A stretch of DNA of 64,000 nucleotides from Artemisia argyi (Eukaryota > Streptophyta > Magnoliopsida > Asterales > Asteraceae), in contig CM060681.1 of assembly GCA_030686995.1 (NCBI GenBank), forward strand, positions 164,422,333 to 164,486,332. The letters run 5' to 3'. Position numbers and translations under genes: made by a program. Below are positions 1-17,603 of this stretch, piece by piece (the stretch's first letter is position 1; each line of letters opens with the position of its first letter). Under the pieces are notes generated by a model. The model was given only the letters and a program-made list of their open reading frames with translations. It did not search any database and was not told the origin of the DNA.

Positions 1-4817
<4,817 letters not shown>

Positions 4818-5036
4818 TGGTGGATTGCTAGCGAGGGAGATTCAGAAATGGATTTTTTGTTCACTTTTCGAGTTTGAAGGAATTGTGAAAATATAAGAAT
4901 TTAAGAAACACTTCATGTTTAAAATACACAATAATGATTTGTTAATAGAAGTGTGTCCATGTCTTAATGCCTACTTATACATTATTCTTTATTATCATAC
5001 ATGGTACTTACAAAATAAACCACTAAAAACATACTA
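4818..5036 (+). other. Probable F2KP 3' UTR and downstream flank
   Basis: AT-rich sequence after the F2KP stop codon with no coding signal. A 3' UTR is expected here, but no polyadenylation site can be called confidently. Confidence 0.5.
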
Positions 5037-5294
5037 CTACCCCGTCTCACATTAAATGTCCACTATGATTTTTCTAAGTTTTTTCTCACCAACTTTGACC
5101 TTAAATATATTTATTTGTGTTATATAATACTTAATGAAAATTATACAAATGAAAACACAACTAAAAACTTAATCCATTTATATATCTTGCATCAAATATT
5201 ATATAACGCGGACAAAATTTTTTTAAGTCAAAGTTGAAGAAAAAAAGACGTTAAAAATTCATAGTGGACACTTAATGTAGGACGGAGGAAGTAG
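5037..5294. mobile_element. Stowaway-like (Tc1/mariner) MITE, copy 1
   Basis: Terminal inverted repeats of the type CTCCCTCCGTCCC followed by the shared subterminal ATTAAATGTCCACTATG, with the right end ACTTAATGTAGGACGGAGG in inverse orientation. It is flanked by TA. Internally AT-rich and non-coding. Two relatives lie at 8301-8557 and 8681-8860/59838-59909. Confidence 0.8.
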
Positions 5295-5597
5295 TAAATT
5301 TCAAAAGTCGTCCTCAAATTGCATGTTTCGTCCTTATCCTTTCGAAAGTGCATGCATCGTCTTTATGAGAAACTTACGAGGGCAATTTTTGTCCCTGACG
5401 AGAGTTATGAATAAATTACTCTTGTCTTCTTTCATTTTAATAAAGTAAAGGATAAGCATTTTAGTCATTTTATTTTGGCCAGGTCGAAAATTGCATTAGT
5501 AAGTTTCTCACAGGGATGGTGCTTGCACTTTCAAAAAGACAAGGATGAAACATGCAATTTGACCTAACCATATGGATGATTTTTGCAATTTACTCCT
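5295..5597. mobile_element. Foldback-type MITE with arms of about 100 bp
   Basis: The left arm (about 5295-5390) and right arm (about 5500-5597) are reverse complements over roughly 100 bp. Shared blocks include AAATTGCATGTTTCGTCC/GGATGAAACATGCAATTT and GAGAAACTTAC/GTAAGTTTCTC. Long arms with a short spacer suggest a Mutator-like MITE. No clear 8-9 bp target duplication is visible. It directly abuts Stowaway copy 1. Confidence 0.65.
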
Positions 5598-5639
5598 AGA
5601 AAAAGTAAACCACTAAAATCACCCTGTCAAAATTGTACC

Positions 5640-5877
5640 ATATCTATTGTAGAGCCTCTAAGGCTCTAATAATAGCTTTAACTCTATGTTGAGTTTACCA
5701 ACATTAAGAGGAGAGGGAGTGGGTGCGGGGAGAATGAGGGGAAGGTGGAACCCCGCACGGGAACACCGCCGCCTCGCGGGGAACCCCGCACGGGGAGATG
5801 AAAATCGGGGAAATATCACGCATGCGGGGAGAGGAAAGAAAAGAGACGTTGGAAGTGTACGTTGCAAAAAAAATGGC

Positions 5878-5923
<46 letters not shown>

Positions 5924-6480
5924 AGCAGAACCAAAGGGAAATAGCACACAAAAAAAAAAAAAAAAAAAAAAAAATCCTTCCTTCCCTCTTGCTACCTTCA
6001 CTGCTGCAATTCAAAAAAAAAAAAAAAAACAATCTCATTCAAAAAATATGGAATGTGGTAAAAATAGAGATCCAAGAAGAGGTGGATCGAGAGGCGGATC
6101 GAGAGGCGCAATTCGTCCTCGGGTTCAATCACAACCCGGTCCCGAACCATCGTCTCTAGCACAACATTTTTTAATAATATTATGTAATGTTAATTAAATT
6201 TTAATGGAATTTTTGTTTTCAAATACATTTTTCAATAGAATTTAAAAAAAAAAAAAGAAAAAAAGGAAAAAAGGAAAAAAGAAAAAAAAAAAAAAAAAAA
6301 AAAAAAAGTGAGTGAAGGGTGAGTGAAGGTACCGCCCCCAAAAATGAAGTGAGTGAAGAGTGAGTGAAGGAAAAAAGTGAGAGATGATGTGACGGAATGA
6401 GATTGGTTGTGAGTGAGTGAAGGGAAGGGGATTGAGTGGAGCACTCCCCCACCCTAATGGTCTCTACATTTTTAGTACTA
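5640..6480. other. Degenerate DNA-transposon-like segment full of homopolymer tracts
   Basis: A GC-rich block (5700-5850, repeated CCCCGCACGGG), a 40-nt T run (about 5880-5920), A runs (5949-5973, 6014-6029, 6242-6307) and a GTGAGTGAAGG short tandem (6308-6430). The right edge, read inverted as ACCATTAGGGTGGGGGAGTG, loosely resembles the left edge near 5697, suggesting worn terminal inverted repeats. A short RGGSRGGSRGA-coding stretch (6048-6197) has no recognisable domain. Identity as a PIF/Harbinger relic is a guess. Confidence 0.35.
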
Positions 6481-7960
6481 GTAGTAAAAGACATTCAAAT
6501 TGGTGCATGTGTTTGGGGCCAGTAAACTAAAAACAGTAGAGACTAGTCACTAGTGTTGTGACAATTATGGTCTGTTTTATGGTCCTTTATTGGCTTTTCT
6601 GGTCAATGAACGTTTTGTGGACCATCACAAACAAAGCTCTCTAAATCTTTGACATGTGGGTTGATTGATTACTTTTTTTTTCCTTAAATGGGTTTACACA
6701 TTTCTTCGGATGCGACCTGATGTAACCCTCATTGCAACATGAAAATAAATAAATAAATAAATAAATAAGGCGACGGGGTAAATTACTAATATTTTATGTG
6801 CAAAATATATGAGTTAAAACACAAAATAAAAGATTAGATAAAGTTGATGGGGATAAATTGTAAATATGAAATGAATACTATTTTTTTTAATCGATAATAA
6901 CAAAAATTTAAATTGCCAGCACGTTGCGTCAGGATTAATTTTTACTTCTGCAAATTTTTTACGGTTTTACATTGAAAATTGTTTTGCAACTTCACTTTTC
7001 TTTCTTAATAATCATTTTATTATAAAGCGTACGTAAATTAGCAACTAAAAATTTAGAATAACAAAACATTGTTAACTAATCTAGCTAACTCGAATTTGGT
7101 TGAAACTAAATTGTATTTGAACAATTATTTACGAGTCAAGTTATGTTATCTAAAGGCGCATAACAGTAATCCTAAATGTTCGTCTCGCTTTATTATACTT
7201 GCTTTTATGAATTTTATTTTCCATTTCAAAAATGCCTTTTTTAACATATAAATTAATAATCTTGAATGTTCGTCTTGTCTTATTATACTTCTTTAAATGA
7301 AAAAAGTGTAAATTTTATCAGTTTAAGAAATACAACTAATCACCTCAAAAAGTGATCATCTAATTTTGATAAATATCTATGTTAGAACTTTAATATTTTA
7401 TCCATATAAAAGGTCTAGTCTCTAAGTTTGGTAAATATTTTATTCGCCTCGACTATAAACGTGAATTAAGATCATGATAACTTATAATTGTCATATAAAA
7501 TTTATGTGTTATGACTTAAGCCATCTGAGAAAGTTGTTTAGATAGTGTGGTGAGTATGAAATAAAATGCCCGACATTATTACTATGAGTATGAGTCAAAT
7601 GTTAAAATGAGATATTAAGTAAAAAGTATTTGTTTAGTGAAAAATGCAACTTACGAGTATATAAATTATGGGGTTAAAAGATATAGGAAGTCAAAGTAAA
7701 AGGTCAAAACTACAAATATAAAAAAGAAAAAACAAGTTCATATATAAAGTAAAAATACTAAAATAAACCAACTTATTATTCATTTTTTGAAAGTTGATAT
7801 ATAAAAGATGAGTTTAGCTTGCTTAAACTCATGAGCTTAAATCGATGAAGTTATAATAAGCCGAGAACATTAGGTATGAGCTTTTTCATATTCATGTACG
7901 CAAATAATTTGACACAATAAGCTAATCCAAGCAACCATTGAATCAGTAATTTGTACTTAA
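6481..7960. other. AT-rich intergenic DNA, no gene seen
   Basis: No supportable ORF. It contains an (AAAT)n microsatellite at about 6744-6768 and a short degenerate duplication of an AATGTTCGTCT.G.TTATTATACTT block at about 7175-7200 and 7263-7290. Confidence 0.6.
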
Positions 7961-8680
7961 ATAATAAGACTTATCTACTTTTATTATCAATAATAACAAC
8001 TTATCACTTATCTACCTTAAATAATAACAGCTAAATATAACTCAATTAGTTATAAGTTAAGTGATGCAAAACTAAAAAGGTAACCTGATAAATAATAACA
8101 ACTTATCTATTATTAAGTATAAAAAATGTACTATTCAAGTAGTTAAATAATAACAACTTGGTAGCTATCGAATAACAACTAATTATATAACTCAATTAGT
8201 TATAAGTCAAGTGATGCAAAACTAAAGGGGTAACCTGAAAAATAATAACAATTTATCTATTATTAAGCATAAAAATGTATTATTCAAATAGTTAAATAAT
8301 ACTACCTCCGTCCCATATTAAATGTCCACTTTGAATTTTCAAAGTCTTGTTTTATCAACTTTGACCATAAATATTTTTATATATGATATATTATACATGA
8401 TGCAAAATATATGAATGAATTGGGTTTTAAATGTACTTTTCATTGATATAATTTTTATCAAGTATCATATAATACGAACAAAAATATTTAAGGTCAAAGT
8501 TAAAGAAAAAAGACTCGAAAAGTCAAAATTGGACATTTAATAAGGGACGGAGGGAGTAACTTGTTAGTTATCGAATAACAACTAATTATATAACTCAATA
8601 AGCTATAAGTCAAATACTGCAAAACTAAAAAGGGTAAAACTGAAAAAATAAAATGCATAGTAAGTGTTTTGAAAAAAGTT
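7961..8680. repeat. Degenerate tandem repeat of about 150 bp, at least three units, split by a MITE
   Basis: Units share AATAACAACTTATCTATTA, CGAATAACAACTAATTATAT and AAGTGATGCAAAACTAAA blocks, seen at about 7990-8100, 8140-8240 and 8560-8650. The Stowaway copy at 8301-8557 interrupts the third unit. A further remnant (AGCTATAAGTCAAGTGATGC) lies at 59910-59960, on the far side of the nested block, so the array predates the retrotransposon insertions. Confidence 0.7.
8301..8557. mobile_element. Stowaway-like MITE, copy 2 (intact)
   Basis: Left end CTACCTCCGTCCCATATTAA, right end ATTTAATAAGGGACGGAGGG in inverse orientation, TA flanks, 257 bp, no coding capacity. The cleanest of the three copies. 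Confidence 0.85.
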
Positions 8681-8860
8681 ACTCTCTCCATCTCATATTA
8701 AATGTCAAGTTTAACTTTTTGAAGTATTTCTTTTTCAACTTTGACATTAACTATTTTTGTTTATGTTATATAATAGTTGATGCGAAATAAATGAATTGAT
8801 TTTTAAATATATTTTCGTTGGTATAATTTTCAACAAATATTATATAACACAAAAAAAATG
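8681..8860. mobile_element. Stowaway-like MITE, copy 3, left part (split by the Sirevirus)
   Basis: Left inverted repeat ACTCTCTCCATCTCATATTA after a TA. The element stops abruptly at 8860 where the Sirevirus LTR begins. Its right part resumes at 59838 and ends near 59909 with GCACGGAGAGAGT. This fixes the MITE as older than the Sirevirus. Confidence 0.85.
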
Positions 8861-9091
8861 TGTTAATACAAATATCGCCTAAAAACGTTATTTATATTTT
8901 ACGATCTTTGCTAAGTTTTGTTAACGACAAAATGTAAACTTTAGTTTCTAAGTAAATCATAATCTTAGTTTTAAAAGACTTGCATAACTAGACATTTGCT
9001 ACATTTTACATTTCATAAAACGCAACACTTTTTATTTCTTAAAATAGAAATGTCACATCACATTTATGGCAAGTTTTGTCAATATACATTT
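8861..9091 (+). repeat. Sirevirus 5' LTR, first 230 bp only
   Basis: Aligns with 58735-58962 of the 3' LTR with about 4 differences in 228 bp. It stops where the Tekay-derived element begins; the remaining 870 bp of LTR, the primer binding site and the leader are absent from the window. Confidence 0.9.
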
Positions 9092-12000
9092 TGTAACACC
9101 CCCAATTCATGGATGCAGCGGAATTCAAACTGGGTGTTATTCGACGGCACAATAGTCACAATGATAGAAAACGAACTCTAATTGAGTCGTTTTAAAAGAT
9201 TTATCATTCAAATTATATAAATATCAGAGATTACAAAATGAGGTCCCAGATGGTTCCATGTTTACAAATTACATTAAATGAGTTTTTTGAATGATAATAA
9301 ATTTTATAGCCCTCTTGAATATCCGTGCCCTTCCGTGCCATCCTTGATCATCATGGACCTGAAATACATGCTTAAAAGGTCAACACAAAGGTTGAGTGAT
9401 ATTCATAGAGTTTGTTTAATGGTTGAACATAATATGTTGGTAGTGTGAGCTAATTAGACTCAAAATGATGAGCTACGTTGTTATACGCCCATAAAACGTA
9501 TTATGACACTGAGCTTATGACACCAAAATGTTAACGGGTACCAATATCAATCGGCGGAGTTATCCCGGTAGGTACTTTGCTAACATACCTAAATCTCAAA
9601 TATTAGTGCATTTGTTTGAACTTTGTCAATACAAATGGGATTCGTCAATCCCAATAGGCCTATTCACAATATTCGCGCTCACTTGCAAGTAACCCTCGCA
9701 AGTGATTAAATGGTTCATAATAAGGATATTGGTTTTAGCAAGGATAGTACTTAGTGATAATAAAACAATCAGGCAAGCATACAATTGAAAAGCATTGTGT
9801 TCGGTTTAAAATAGCATGTATTCCCCCCAAGGGTTTGTAAAACAATTAAGTAATGAAAAGTGGGGCTATGAACTCACCTTAAGTTAAATAGCAAGTAGTG
9901 AATGTGATGGTTGGATCGCGAAGGTTTCTACAAGCAACCTATAATAGAATGTTGCGACTTAGGATTTGAGTAAATAATATGAAGAATTGCCTATATATGT
10001 CTTGCATTTAGTCCATGATGTGGTACAAAGTATAGTGTAAGTCTTTGAAAAGAAATGTTTCATGAAACATGTATAGTTTATATATCGTTTACTACCGTTC
10101 GGGCCGACATAATTCAGAAGTCATGTAGTAAACGTTCGAGGAGCCAGGACACTTTAATTCGTAAATCCACAACTCATCTCGACGGTTTATTTTAATGAAC
10201 CCCTCACATGAAGCTCCCTAGTGTTGTAGTATTTGATAAAAATATATAAGTTTTTGATCCGAAAAGTTACATGTATTGAATAAACTTAGGAAAGTTTACT
10301 TTTAAATGAAGATTATTATTTCAATGAGTTTCTTAAGTCTAGTATGAATATTACTTGTAAAGTCTCATGGTTATTTTGATGGAGTAGATCTAAATTGGAT
10401 GTTTATGTTACCATTAACTCTTTAGTTCATGTTTTCGTCTTGGTAAGTTTATATGGTCTCTAGCCGTGGCTTTGCCGTGACTTTGGTCATTGTTACCATT
10501 GTCTTGAGACTCATCCTTAGCCTTAGCCATGGTTGTGGTCTTGGCTTTAAGGTCTTTAGACCTCTTGGTTTTATTTAACCATAACCATTATATAGTCATT
10601 TGGGTATTCAAAATAGCTGTTAAGAATTTGAAGAAAAATATCACTCGTTATGCGTTTTCAGGGTTCGAGCTTCTTTATTCCTGAACGAAAGCGTCGTTCC
10701 GGACAACTTTCGTGTTTTAACTTTTTGATGAATCAGACCAGAAGGGCCTCGAAAAAATACTGATTTTGATCAGAATGCTATTTTGGCAGATTCGGCGTTT
10801 TGGTTTCGCTAACTTCTTTTGGCCATAACTTTTGACTCGTGTACTCGTTTTGGGTGGTTCAAATTGCTATGTTTTCCTTGTTAAGTCCTCTACTACAATA
10901 TGTAATTGTAAAAAATCATGATTATACCATTTTGATCAGATTTCACCAAGAAAGTTACTAGTTTACTTGTTATCTTAACATAAGTTAACATATATATATC
11001 AATACTTGTTTTACCCATTTTTATACATCATGGACATGATCACAAGACAAAATATAGCATGAATGATATGTAAATAGCATGAATATGATATTTAACAAGA
11101 AGTATGTTAGGGTTTGCTTACAACTTTGGGCTTTCTAAAAGAAAGGAAGTTAAGAACACGGATTAGGACTTTGATTGACAAGCTTCTCTTCACTTTAGCA
11201 ATCCTTCTACACTTGTATTCTTGAAGGATTTGTGATGAGGGTTTAGGTGACTTGAGTGCATCTAAACTCAAGAGAATCACCAAAGATTGCAAAGATTTGG
11301 ATGTAGTTTACTTGTAGCTTGAATTCTTGAGATAATACTTGAAGTATAAGATCAAATGAAGAGAGTATGTCTTGTTTATGGTGGTGAATGACCAAATGAG
11401 GAGGGGAGGGCTTTATAGGGCCTTGAGGAGGTGCTAGGAAGGTGTTAGGAAGGTGCCATGAGGAGGTGCAAATTTAGGATATTTTATCAAAGCTTACATG
11501 AGAAGTTTTACACATGTAACCATCCTAAGTGATCAAGGCTTCATCACAAGCCAACAAGGCTTGTGACTTGCTCAAAAATTTCGTGCATAGCTTATCTTGG
11601 ATGACTAAATATGATTCTTGATGTTATCTTGCTTTTACGGAGTGTGTTTTGGTTCCGTTAATCGCTAACCGTAAGTTGTTAAGTCCTGAAACTTAAAATC
11701 GGGTATCTTAAAAATATGAAACTTATAAATATATTAAAACTTATTAATATAACCTATCTTAGCATATTTAATGAGTGACAAGTTCTATCGGGTTGCTTAA
11801 ACGCTGCTAAAACTGGAAACGCGGGTCTAAAACGCGTAATTCGCGTAAAACGCTGAACTGGAAAACGTAAAATTCCAAAACTTTTGGAATTGTCGTAAAA
11901 TGAGAGAAAATCATATTTCTATTGTTTATAATGTTTTATGGACATATCGGGATGCTAGAATGACGTTTAAACCTAAAAGTAAATCTCGGACACGGTTTCG

Positions 12001-12173
12001 TGATTTTTGCAGAAATGATCTGACGAGTGTCAAACTCTTGGATTATCATTAAAATAGTTTAACTTACGAGAATATGAAATAAAAATTTCGGGAGTGAATA
12101 GTAAAAGTGAATAGTAAAAATGAATAGTAAAAATTCGGGAATATAAGTTAGCCTGAAAATGCGAATTGTTACA
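9092..12173 (-). repeat. LTR of the Tekay-derived element (3' LTR in element sense)
   Basis: 3082 bp, TG...CA, about 1-2% different by eye from 14534-17603. A probable TATA box (minus strand CCCTATAAAG) lies at 11411-11420. Short ORFs in it, including a 61-codon one at 11107-11292, are not supported as genes. Confidence 0.85.
11411..11420 (-). promoter_or_regulatory. Probable TATA box of the LTR promoter
   Basis: Minus-strand CCCTATAAAG followed by the C-rich CCCTCCCCTCC, conserved in the sister LTR at 16854-16863. Position about 760 nt into the 3082 bp LTR in element sense is plausible for a U3/R boundary. Confidence 0.5.
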
Positions 12174-13774
12174 GTCTCTACCCCTTAAGGGAACTTCGTC
12201 CCGAAGTTCTATGTGTGTTATATGTTGGAGTGGTGTCGATGAAGAGGTGTGGTTACTTATGAGGACTAGAGTCTCTGGTTACTAGTAATGTAGTTTGATT
12301 TGTCTCAGAATACGGTGTGTTAATAAAGATTGATAACATAGTTGAATATCAGTAGAGATCCATATAATAGTCGAATATCAAAGGAAATTGATATAGCAGT
12401 CGAATATTAATAGAAATTGATATAGTAGTTGCAATCATAGTCTAGTAGGTAATCTGTTGTTGTACCTAGTGTTTATTGACTTCATACTTATGTTATTTCG
12501 GATACAAATAAGCCCACTTGTTTATAATTCTTTATTTACATAGAGAGACATCCCAAACAATGTAAATAGAGGAATATAAACTTATGGTTCGGTGATTTAC
12601 AATTTCTTTATTTAAATGAAAAGGCATCCCAATCCATTCAAATAATTATAAATCATCCTACTTAAGAATTCCCAACACAACATTCATACTTAGCCGGTGA
12701 GTTACAAGGTAGTGTATTACGAGATGATACTGGTGTTCCAAAAGTACAAAATGAATATTCAATCTTGTAAAGCTGATGAGGATGCTTGTGGTGTAACTAA
12801 GGATGATTTGAGCTTTAAAAGTGCATCAAGATCTGTTAATGAGCTTGTGGTTGCAACGGTTGTGAAGATAATGATGTGATATGTTGATGAACAAAAGTGT
12901 GTAGTGTATGCTTAACATTAATATTGGTAGAGATGTCAAGTTTGCTTTAAAATTTTAAGAGATTTTAAAGGTTTATGACCGAATGGTATCCTTAGGACCT
13001 AAACAGGATAGTACTTCTACGGGATGAAGAGAAGAATTGATAACTATCCCAAGATAGTAGTTCGGATTTTCTCATAAATGAAAACTTTCAATAATGAAAT
13101 TAGCTAGTACAAATAAGGTGTTAAGATTTCGCTGAGTGGTAAGACACTATCGTGTCTCTAGATTGTTTTAATGAATTCTGGTGGTTTATTGAGTTCATGT
13201 AGGAAATTAATCTGAACATAACCCTAGTACAACTATTCTCAGTATGTGAAAATTTTAAGTCGAACATAGTTAGTCAGACTATGTTTCACTGTCCCTAGGT
13301 TAAATATAGGTGACTAGTCTATATTTAGCCGAGGTTCGATAAAATTTTCAAATACCTAAATTAGGTATACTTGTGATATGTCTGTTGCTCTTGGGAAAAT
13401 GTCCACTAAACAAAGGCGATGTCAAACCATTCAGTTGCAAGTCCCGCCCATACAAGACTTGTAACTTATGTTTTCACATTCCATTGCATAGAAGATAGTA
13501 TGGGTAGATATGTGTGGGAAGTAAGTTTTAAGTAGTTCTAAAACAGTCCATACTTGGCCAGGATCACGAACTTTTAACAATGAAGGTTTCAGAAGAAAAC
13601 TTTGATGAATGTAGAGAAAGTTGCTGAACTTTGATGAATGTAGAGAAACTTCAGCTTTTGTAGATGATGGATTAGTTTATCTGTTAGAAATCTCATATTT
13701 CTATTCTGAAATCGATAGATTGTGATGGGTTTTTGATATCATATGAAATGATATTGATGAGGTGATGGAAAAAT

Positions 13775-13960
13775 TCCGGAGACCATTGCGCAAATCACAA
13801 TGTCTCGGAAGTAGATTAGACCATTGTGCAATTCACAATGTCTGGAAAGCAGGTTAGACCATTGTGTGACTCAAAACATTTGAGAAATGATTAAGACCAT
13901 TGTATCATACAATGTCCGGGAAATAGAAAAGACCATTGTAATTAGTTACAACGTCTTGGA
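13775..13960. repeat. Five imperfect palindrome units (GACCATTGTG...CACAATGTC)
   Basis: Units of about 40-45 bp, each a potential hairpin with GACCATTGTG on one arm and CACAATGTC on the other. Three of them are clear, the outer two are degraded. Confidence 0.75.
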
Positions 13961-14084
13961 CATAAAATGTTGGAGTAGGAACATGGTTGGGAGAATGTGG
14001 TTGTGCCAAAATGCCCTAGAATAGGCACGTGCAGATATGTTTAGTTCATTGTTTAGATAAAATGATTGAAAATAAATTGAGTGT

Positions 14085-14400
14085 ATATATCAATATACTT
14101 ATATATGTTCGTGTAGTGTAAAATGCCTAGTGTGTATATATCAATATACTTATATGTTCATTTAGCATAAAATGTTTACGGGGAAATGATCAATTATGTT
14201 AAGGGTACATATATCAATATGCAATTATGTTTGTGTAGCATAAAAATGTCTACGGGGAAATGCTCAAAATATAAAAAGGGGTATATATCAATATACTGAT
14301 AGGTTTTCGTAGCATAACATGCTTACAGGAAAATGCTCAAATGTGCTAAGGGTACATATATCAATATGCTAACAAGTTTGTGTAGTATAAAATGCCTAAT
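14085..14400. repeat. Tandem repeat of 65-80 bp, about five units
   Basis: Units share TATATATCAATATACTTATA, a GTGTAG(C/T)(A/G)TAAAATG block and AC(A/G)GG(A/G)AAATG. Internal to the non-coding Tekay-derived element. Confidence 0.8.
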
Positions 14401-14472
14401 AAGTCCATAATCATCTGGAGGATGGAAGGCACGAAGAGCGGAAGGCTATAAAAATGTTTTTGCTTGTAAATG

Positions 14473-14533
14473 TGGTTATAGTTTAGGTCTCAATTAGACC
14501 CGTTTCTCTATAACCATGGCTCTGGTACCAATC
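14473..14533 (-). promoter_or_regulatory. Primer binding site plus downstream stem-loop of the Tekay-derived element
   Basis: Minus strand: the LTR ends at 14534, then GATTGGTACCAGAGCCATGG (priming by an initiator tRNA-Met type). It is followed by a stem-loop with outer 9 bp arms TGGTTATAG/CTATAACCA (14473-14481 with 14508-14516) and inner GGTCT/AGACC. The autonomous Tekay has the same arrangement at 29575-29633 with different inner-arm sequence. Confidence 0.75.
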
Positions 14534-17500
14534 TGTAACACCCCCAATTCATGGATGCAGCGGAATTCAAACTGGGTGTTACTCGACGACACAATAGTCA
14601 CAATGATAGAAAACGAACTCTAATTGAGTCGTTTTAAAAGATTTATCATTCAAATTATATAAATATCAGATATTACAAAATGAGGTCCCAGATGGTTCCA
14701 TGTTTACAAATTACATTAAATGAGTTTTCGAATGATAATAAATTTTATAACCCTCTTGAATATCCGTGCCCTTCCGTGCCATCCTTAATCATCATGGACC
14801 TGAAATACATGCTTAAAAGGTCAACACAAAGGTTGAGTGATATTAATAGAGTTTGTTTAATGGTTGAACACAATATGTTGGTAGTGTGAGCTAATTAGAC
14901 TCAAAATGATGAGCTACATTGTTATACGCCCATAAAACGTATTATGACACTAAGCTTATGACACCAAAACGTTAACGGGTACCAATATCAATCGGCGGAG
15001 TTATCCCGGTAGGTACTTTGCTAACATACCTAAATCTCAAATATTAGTGCATTTGTTTGAACTTAGTCAATACAAATGGGATTCGTCAATCCCAATAGGT
15101 CTATTCACAATATTCGCGCTCACTTGCAAGTAACCCTCGCAAGTGATTAAATGGTTCATAATAAGGGATATTGGTTTTAGCAAGAATAGTACTTAGTGAT
15201 AATAAAACAATCAGGCAAGCATACAATTGAAAAGCATTGTGTTCGGTTTAAAATAGCATGTATTCCCCCCCAAGGGTTTGTAAAACAATTAAGTAATGAA
15301 AAGTGGGGCTATGAACTCACCTTAAGTTAAATAGCAAGTAGTGAATGTGATGGTCGGATCGCGAAGGTTTCTACAAGCAGCCTATAATAGAATGTTGCGA
15401 CTTAGGATTTGAGTAAAGAATATGAAGAATTGCCTATATATGTCTTGCATTTAGTCCATGATGTGGTACAAAGTATAGTGTAAGTCTTTGAAAAGAAATG
15501 TTTCATGAAACATGTATAGTTTATATATCGTTTACTACCGTTCGGGCCGACATAATTCAGAAGTCATGTATTAAACGTTCGAGGAGCCAGGACACTTTAA
15601 TTCGTAAATCCACAACTCATCTCGACGGTTTACTTTAATAAACCCCTCACATGAAGCTCCCTAGTGTTGTAGTATTTGATAAAAATATATAAGTTTTTGA
15701 TCCGAAAAGTTACATGTGTTGAACAAACTTAGGAAAGTTTACTTTTAAATGAAGATTATTATTTCAATGAGTTTCTTAAGTCTAGTATGAATATTACTTG
15801 TAAAGTCTCATGGTTATTTTGATGGAGTAGATCCAAATTGGATGTTTATGTTACCATTAACTCTTTAGTTCATGTTTTCGTCTTCGTAAGTTTATATGGT
15901 CTCTAGCCGTGGCTTTGCCGTGACTTTGGTCATTGTTACCATTGTCTTGAGACTTATCCTTAGCCTTAGCCATGGTTGTGGTCTTGGCTTTAAGGTCTTT
16001 AGACCTCTTGGTTTTATTTAACCATAACCATTATATAGTCACTTGGGTATTCAAAATAGCTGTTAAGAATTTGAAGAAAAATATCACTCGTTACGCATTT
16101 TCAGGGTTCGAGTTTCTTTATTTCTGAACGAAAGCGTCGTTCCGGACAACTTTCGTGTTTTAACTTTTTGATGAATCGGACCATAAGGGCCTCGAAAAAA
16201 TACGGATTTTGATCAGAATGCTATTTTGGCAGATTCGGCGTTTTGGTTTCGCTAATTTCTTTTGGCCATAACTTTTGACTCGTGTACTCATTTTGGGTTG
16301 TTCAAATTGCTATGTTTTCCTTGTTAAGTCCTCTACTACAATATGTAATTTTAAAAAATCATGATTATACCATTTTGATCAGATTTCACCAAGAAAGTTA
16401 CTAGTTTACTTGTTATATTAACATAAGTTAACATATATATACCAATACTTGTTTTACCCATTTTTATACATCATGGACATGATCACAAGACAAAATATAG
16501 CATGAATGATATGTAAATAGCATGAATATGATATTTAACAAGAAGTATGTTAGGGTTTGCTTACAACTTTGGGCTTTCTAAAAGAAAGGAAGTTAAGAAC
16601 ACGGATTAGGACTTTGATTGACAAGCTTCTATTTACTTTAGCAATCCTTCTACACTTGTATTCTTGAAGGATTTGTGATGAGGGTTTAGGTGACTTGAGT
16701 GGATCTAAACTCAAGAGAATCACCAAAGATTGCAAGGATTTGGATGTAGTTTACTTGTAGCTTGAATTCTTGAGATAATACTTGAAGTATAAGATCAAAT
16801 GAAGAGAGTATGTCTTGTTTATGGTGGTGAATGACCAAATGAGGAGGGGAGGGCTTTATAGGGCCTTGAGGAGGTGCTAGGAAGGTGTTAGGAAGGTGCC
16901 ATGAGGAGGTGCAAATTTAGGATATTTTATCAAAGCTCACATGAGAAGTTTTACACATGTAACCATCCTAAGTGATCAAGGTTTCATCACAAGCCAACAA
17001 GGCTTGTGACTTGGTCAAAAATTTCGTGCATAGCTTATCTTGGATGACTAGATATGATTCTTGATGTTATCTTGCTTTTACGGAGTGTGTTTTGGTTCCG
17101 TTAATCGCTAACCGTAAGTTGTTAAGTCCTGAAACTTAAAATCGGGTATCTTAAAAATATGAAACTTATAAATATGTTAAAACTTATTAATATAACCTAT
17201 CTTAGCATATTTAATGAGTGACAAGTTCTATCGGGTTGCTTAAACGCTGCTTAAACTGGAAACGCGGGTCTAAAACGCGTATTTCGCGTAAAACGCTGAA
17301 CTGGAAAACGTAAAATTCCAAAACTTTTGGAATTGTCGTAAAATGAGAGAAAATCATATTTCTATTGTTTATAATGTTTTATGGACATATCGGGATGCTA
17401 GAATGACGTTTAAACCTAAAAGTAAATCTCAGACACGGTTTCGTGATTTTTGCAGAAATGATTCGACGAGTGTCAAACACTTGGATTATCATTAAAATAG

Positions 17501-17603
17501 TTTAACTTACGAGAATATGAAATAAAAATTTCGGGAGTGAATAGTAAAAATGAATAGTAAAAATTTGGGAATAGAAGTTAACCTGAAAATGCGAATTGTT
17601 ACA
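14534..17603 (-). repeat. LTR of the Tekay-derived element (5' LTR in element sense)
   Basis: 3070 bp, same termini and TATA position (16854-16863) as the sister LTR. It is bounded on the right by a second copy of the polypurine tract, which shows that a further internal region lay upstream in element sense. Confidence 0.85.

Larger units (their letters stand above)
12174..14533 (-). other. Internal region of the Tekay-derived element: two tandem arrays, no ORF
   Basis: In element sense it starts with the primer binding site at 14533 and ends with TTCGGGACGAAGTTC and the purine-rich AAGGGGTAGAGAC polypurine tract (12174-12210) immediately before the LTR. Between them are a 65-80 bp tandem array (about 14085-14400), an array of short palindromes (13775-13960) and unique sequence shared with 17604-18990. 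A 60-codon open frame at 12697-12879 recurs at 18127 but lacks any known domain. Confidence 0.75.

Noticed and set aside
5862..6197. ORFs rich in Phe or Lys around 5660-6500
   Set aside because: Translations of T and A homopolymers with no other support.
11107..11292. 61-codon minus-strand ORF repeated at 16550-16735
   Set aside because: It recurs only because both LTRs are copies; no domain, no independent support.
12697..12879. 60-codon plus-strand ORF repeated at 18127-18309
   Set aside because: Antisense to the element, within duplicated non-coding DNA, no recognisable motif.
9092..13560. LTR of 4.47 kb for the Tekay-derived element
   Set aside because: The two copies are homologous over that length, but a polypurine tract and a TG...CA terminus at 12173/17603 show that the LTR is 3.08 kb and the rest is duplicated internal sequence.
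13775..13960. CRISPR-like array
   Set aside because: Units are imperfect palindromes with no conserved-length spacers, in a plant retroelement.
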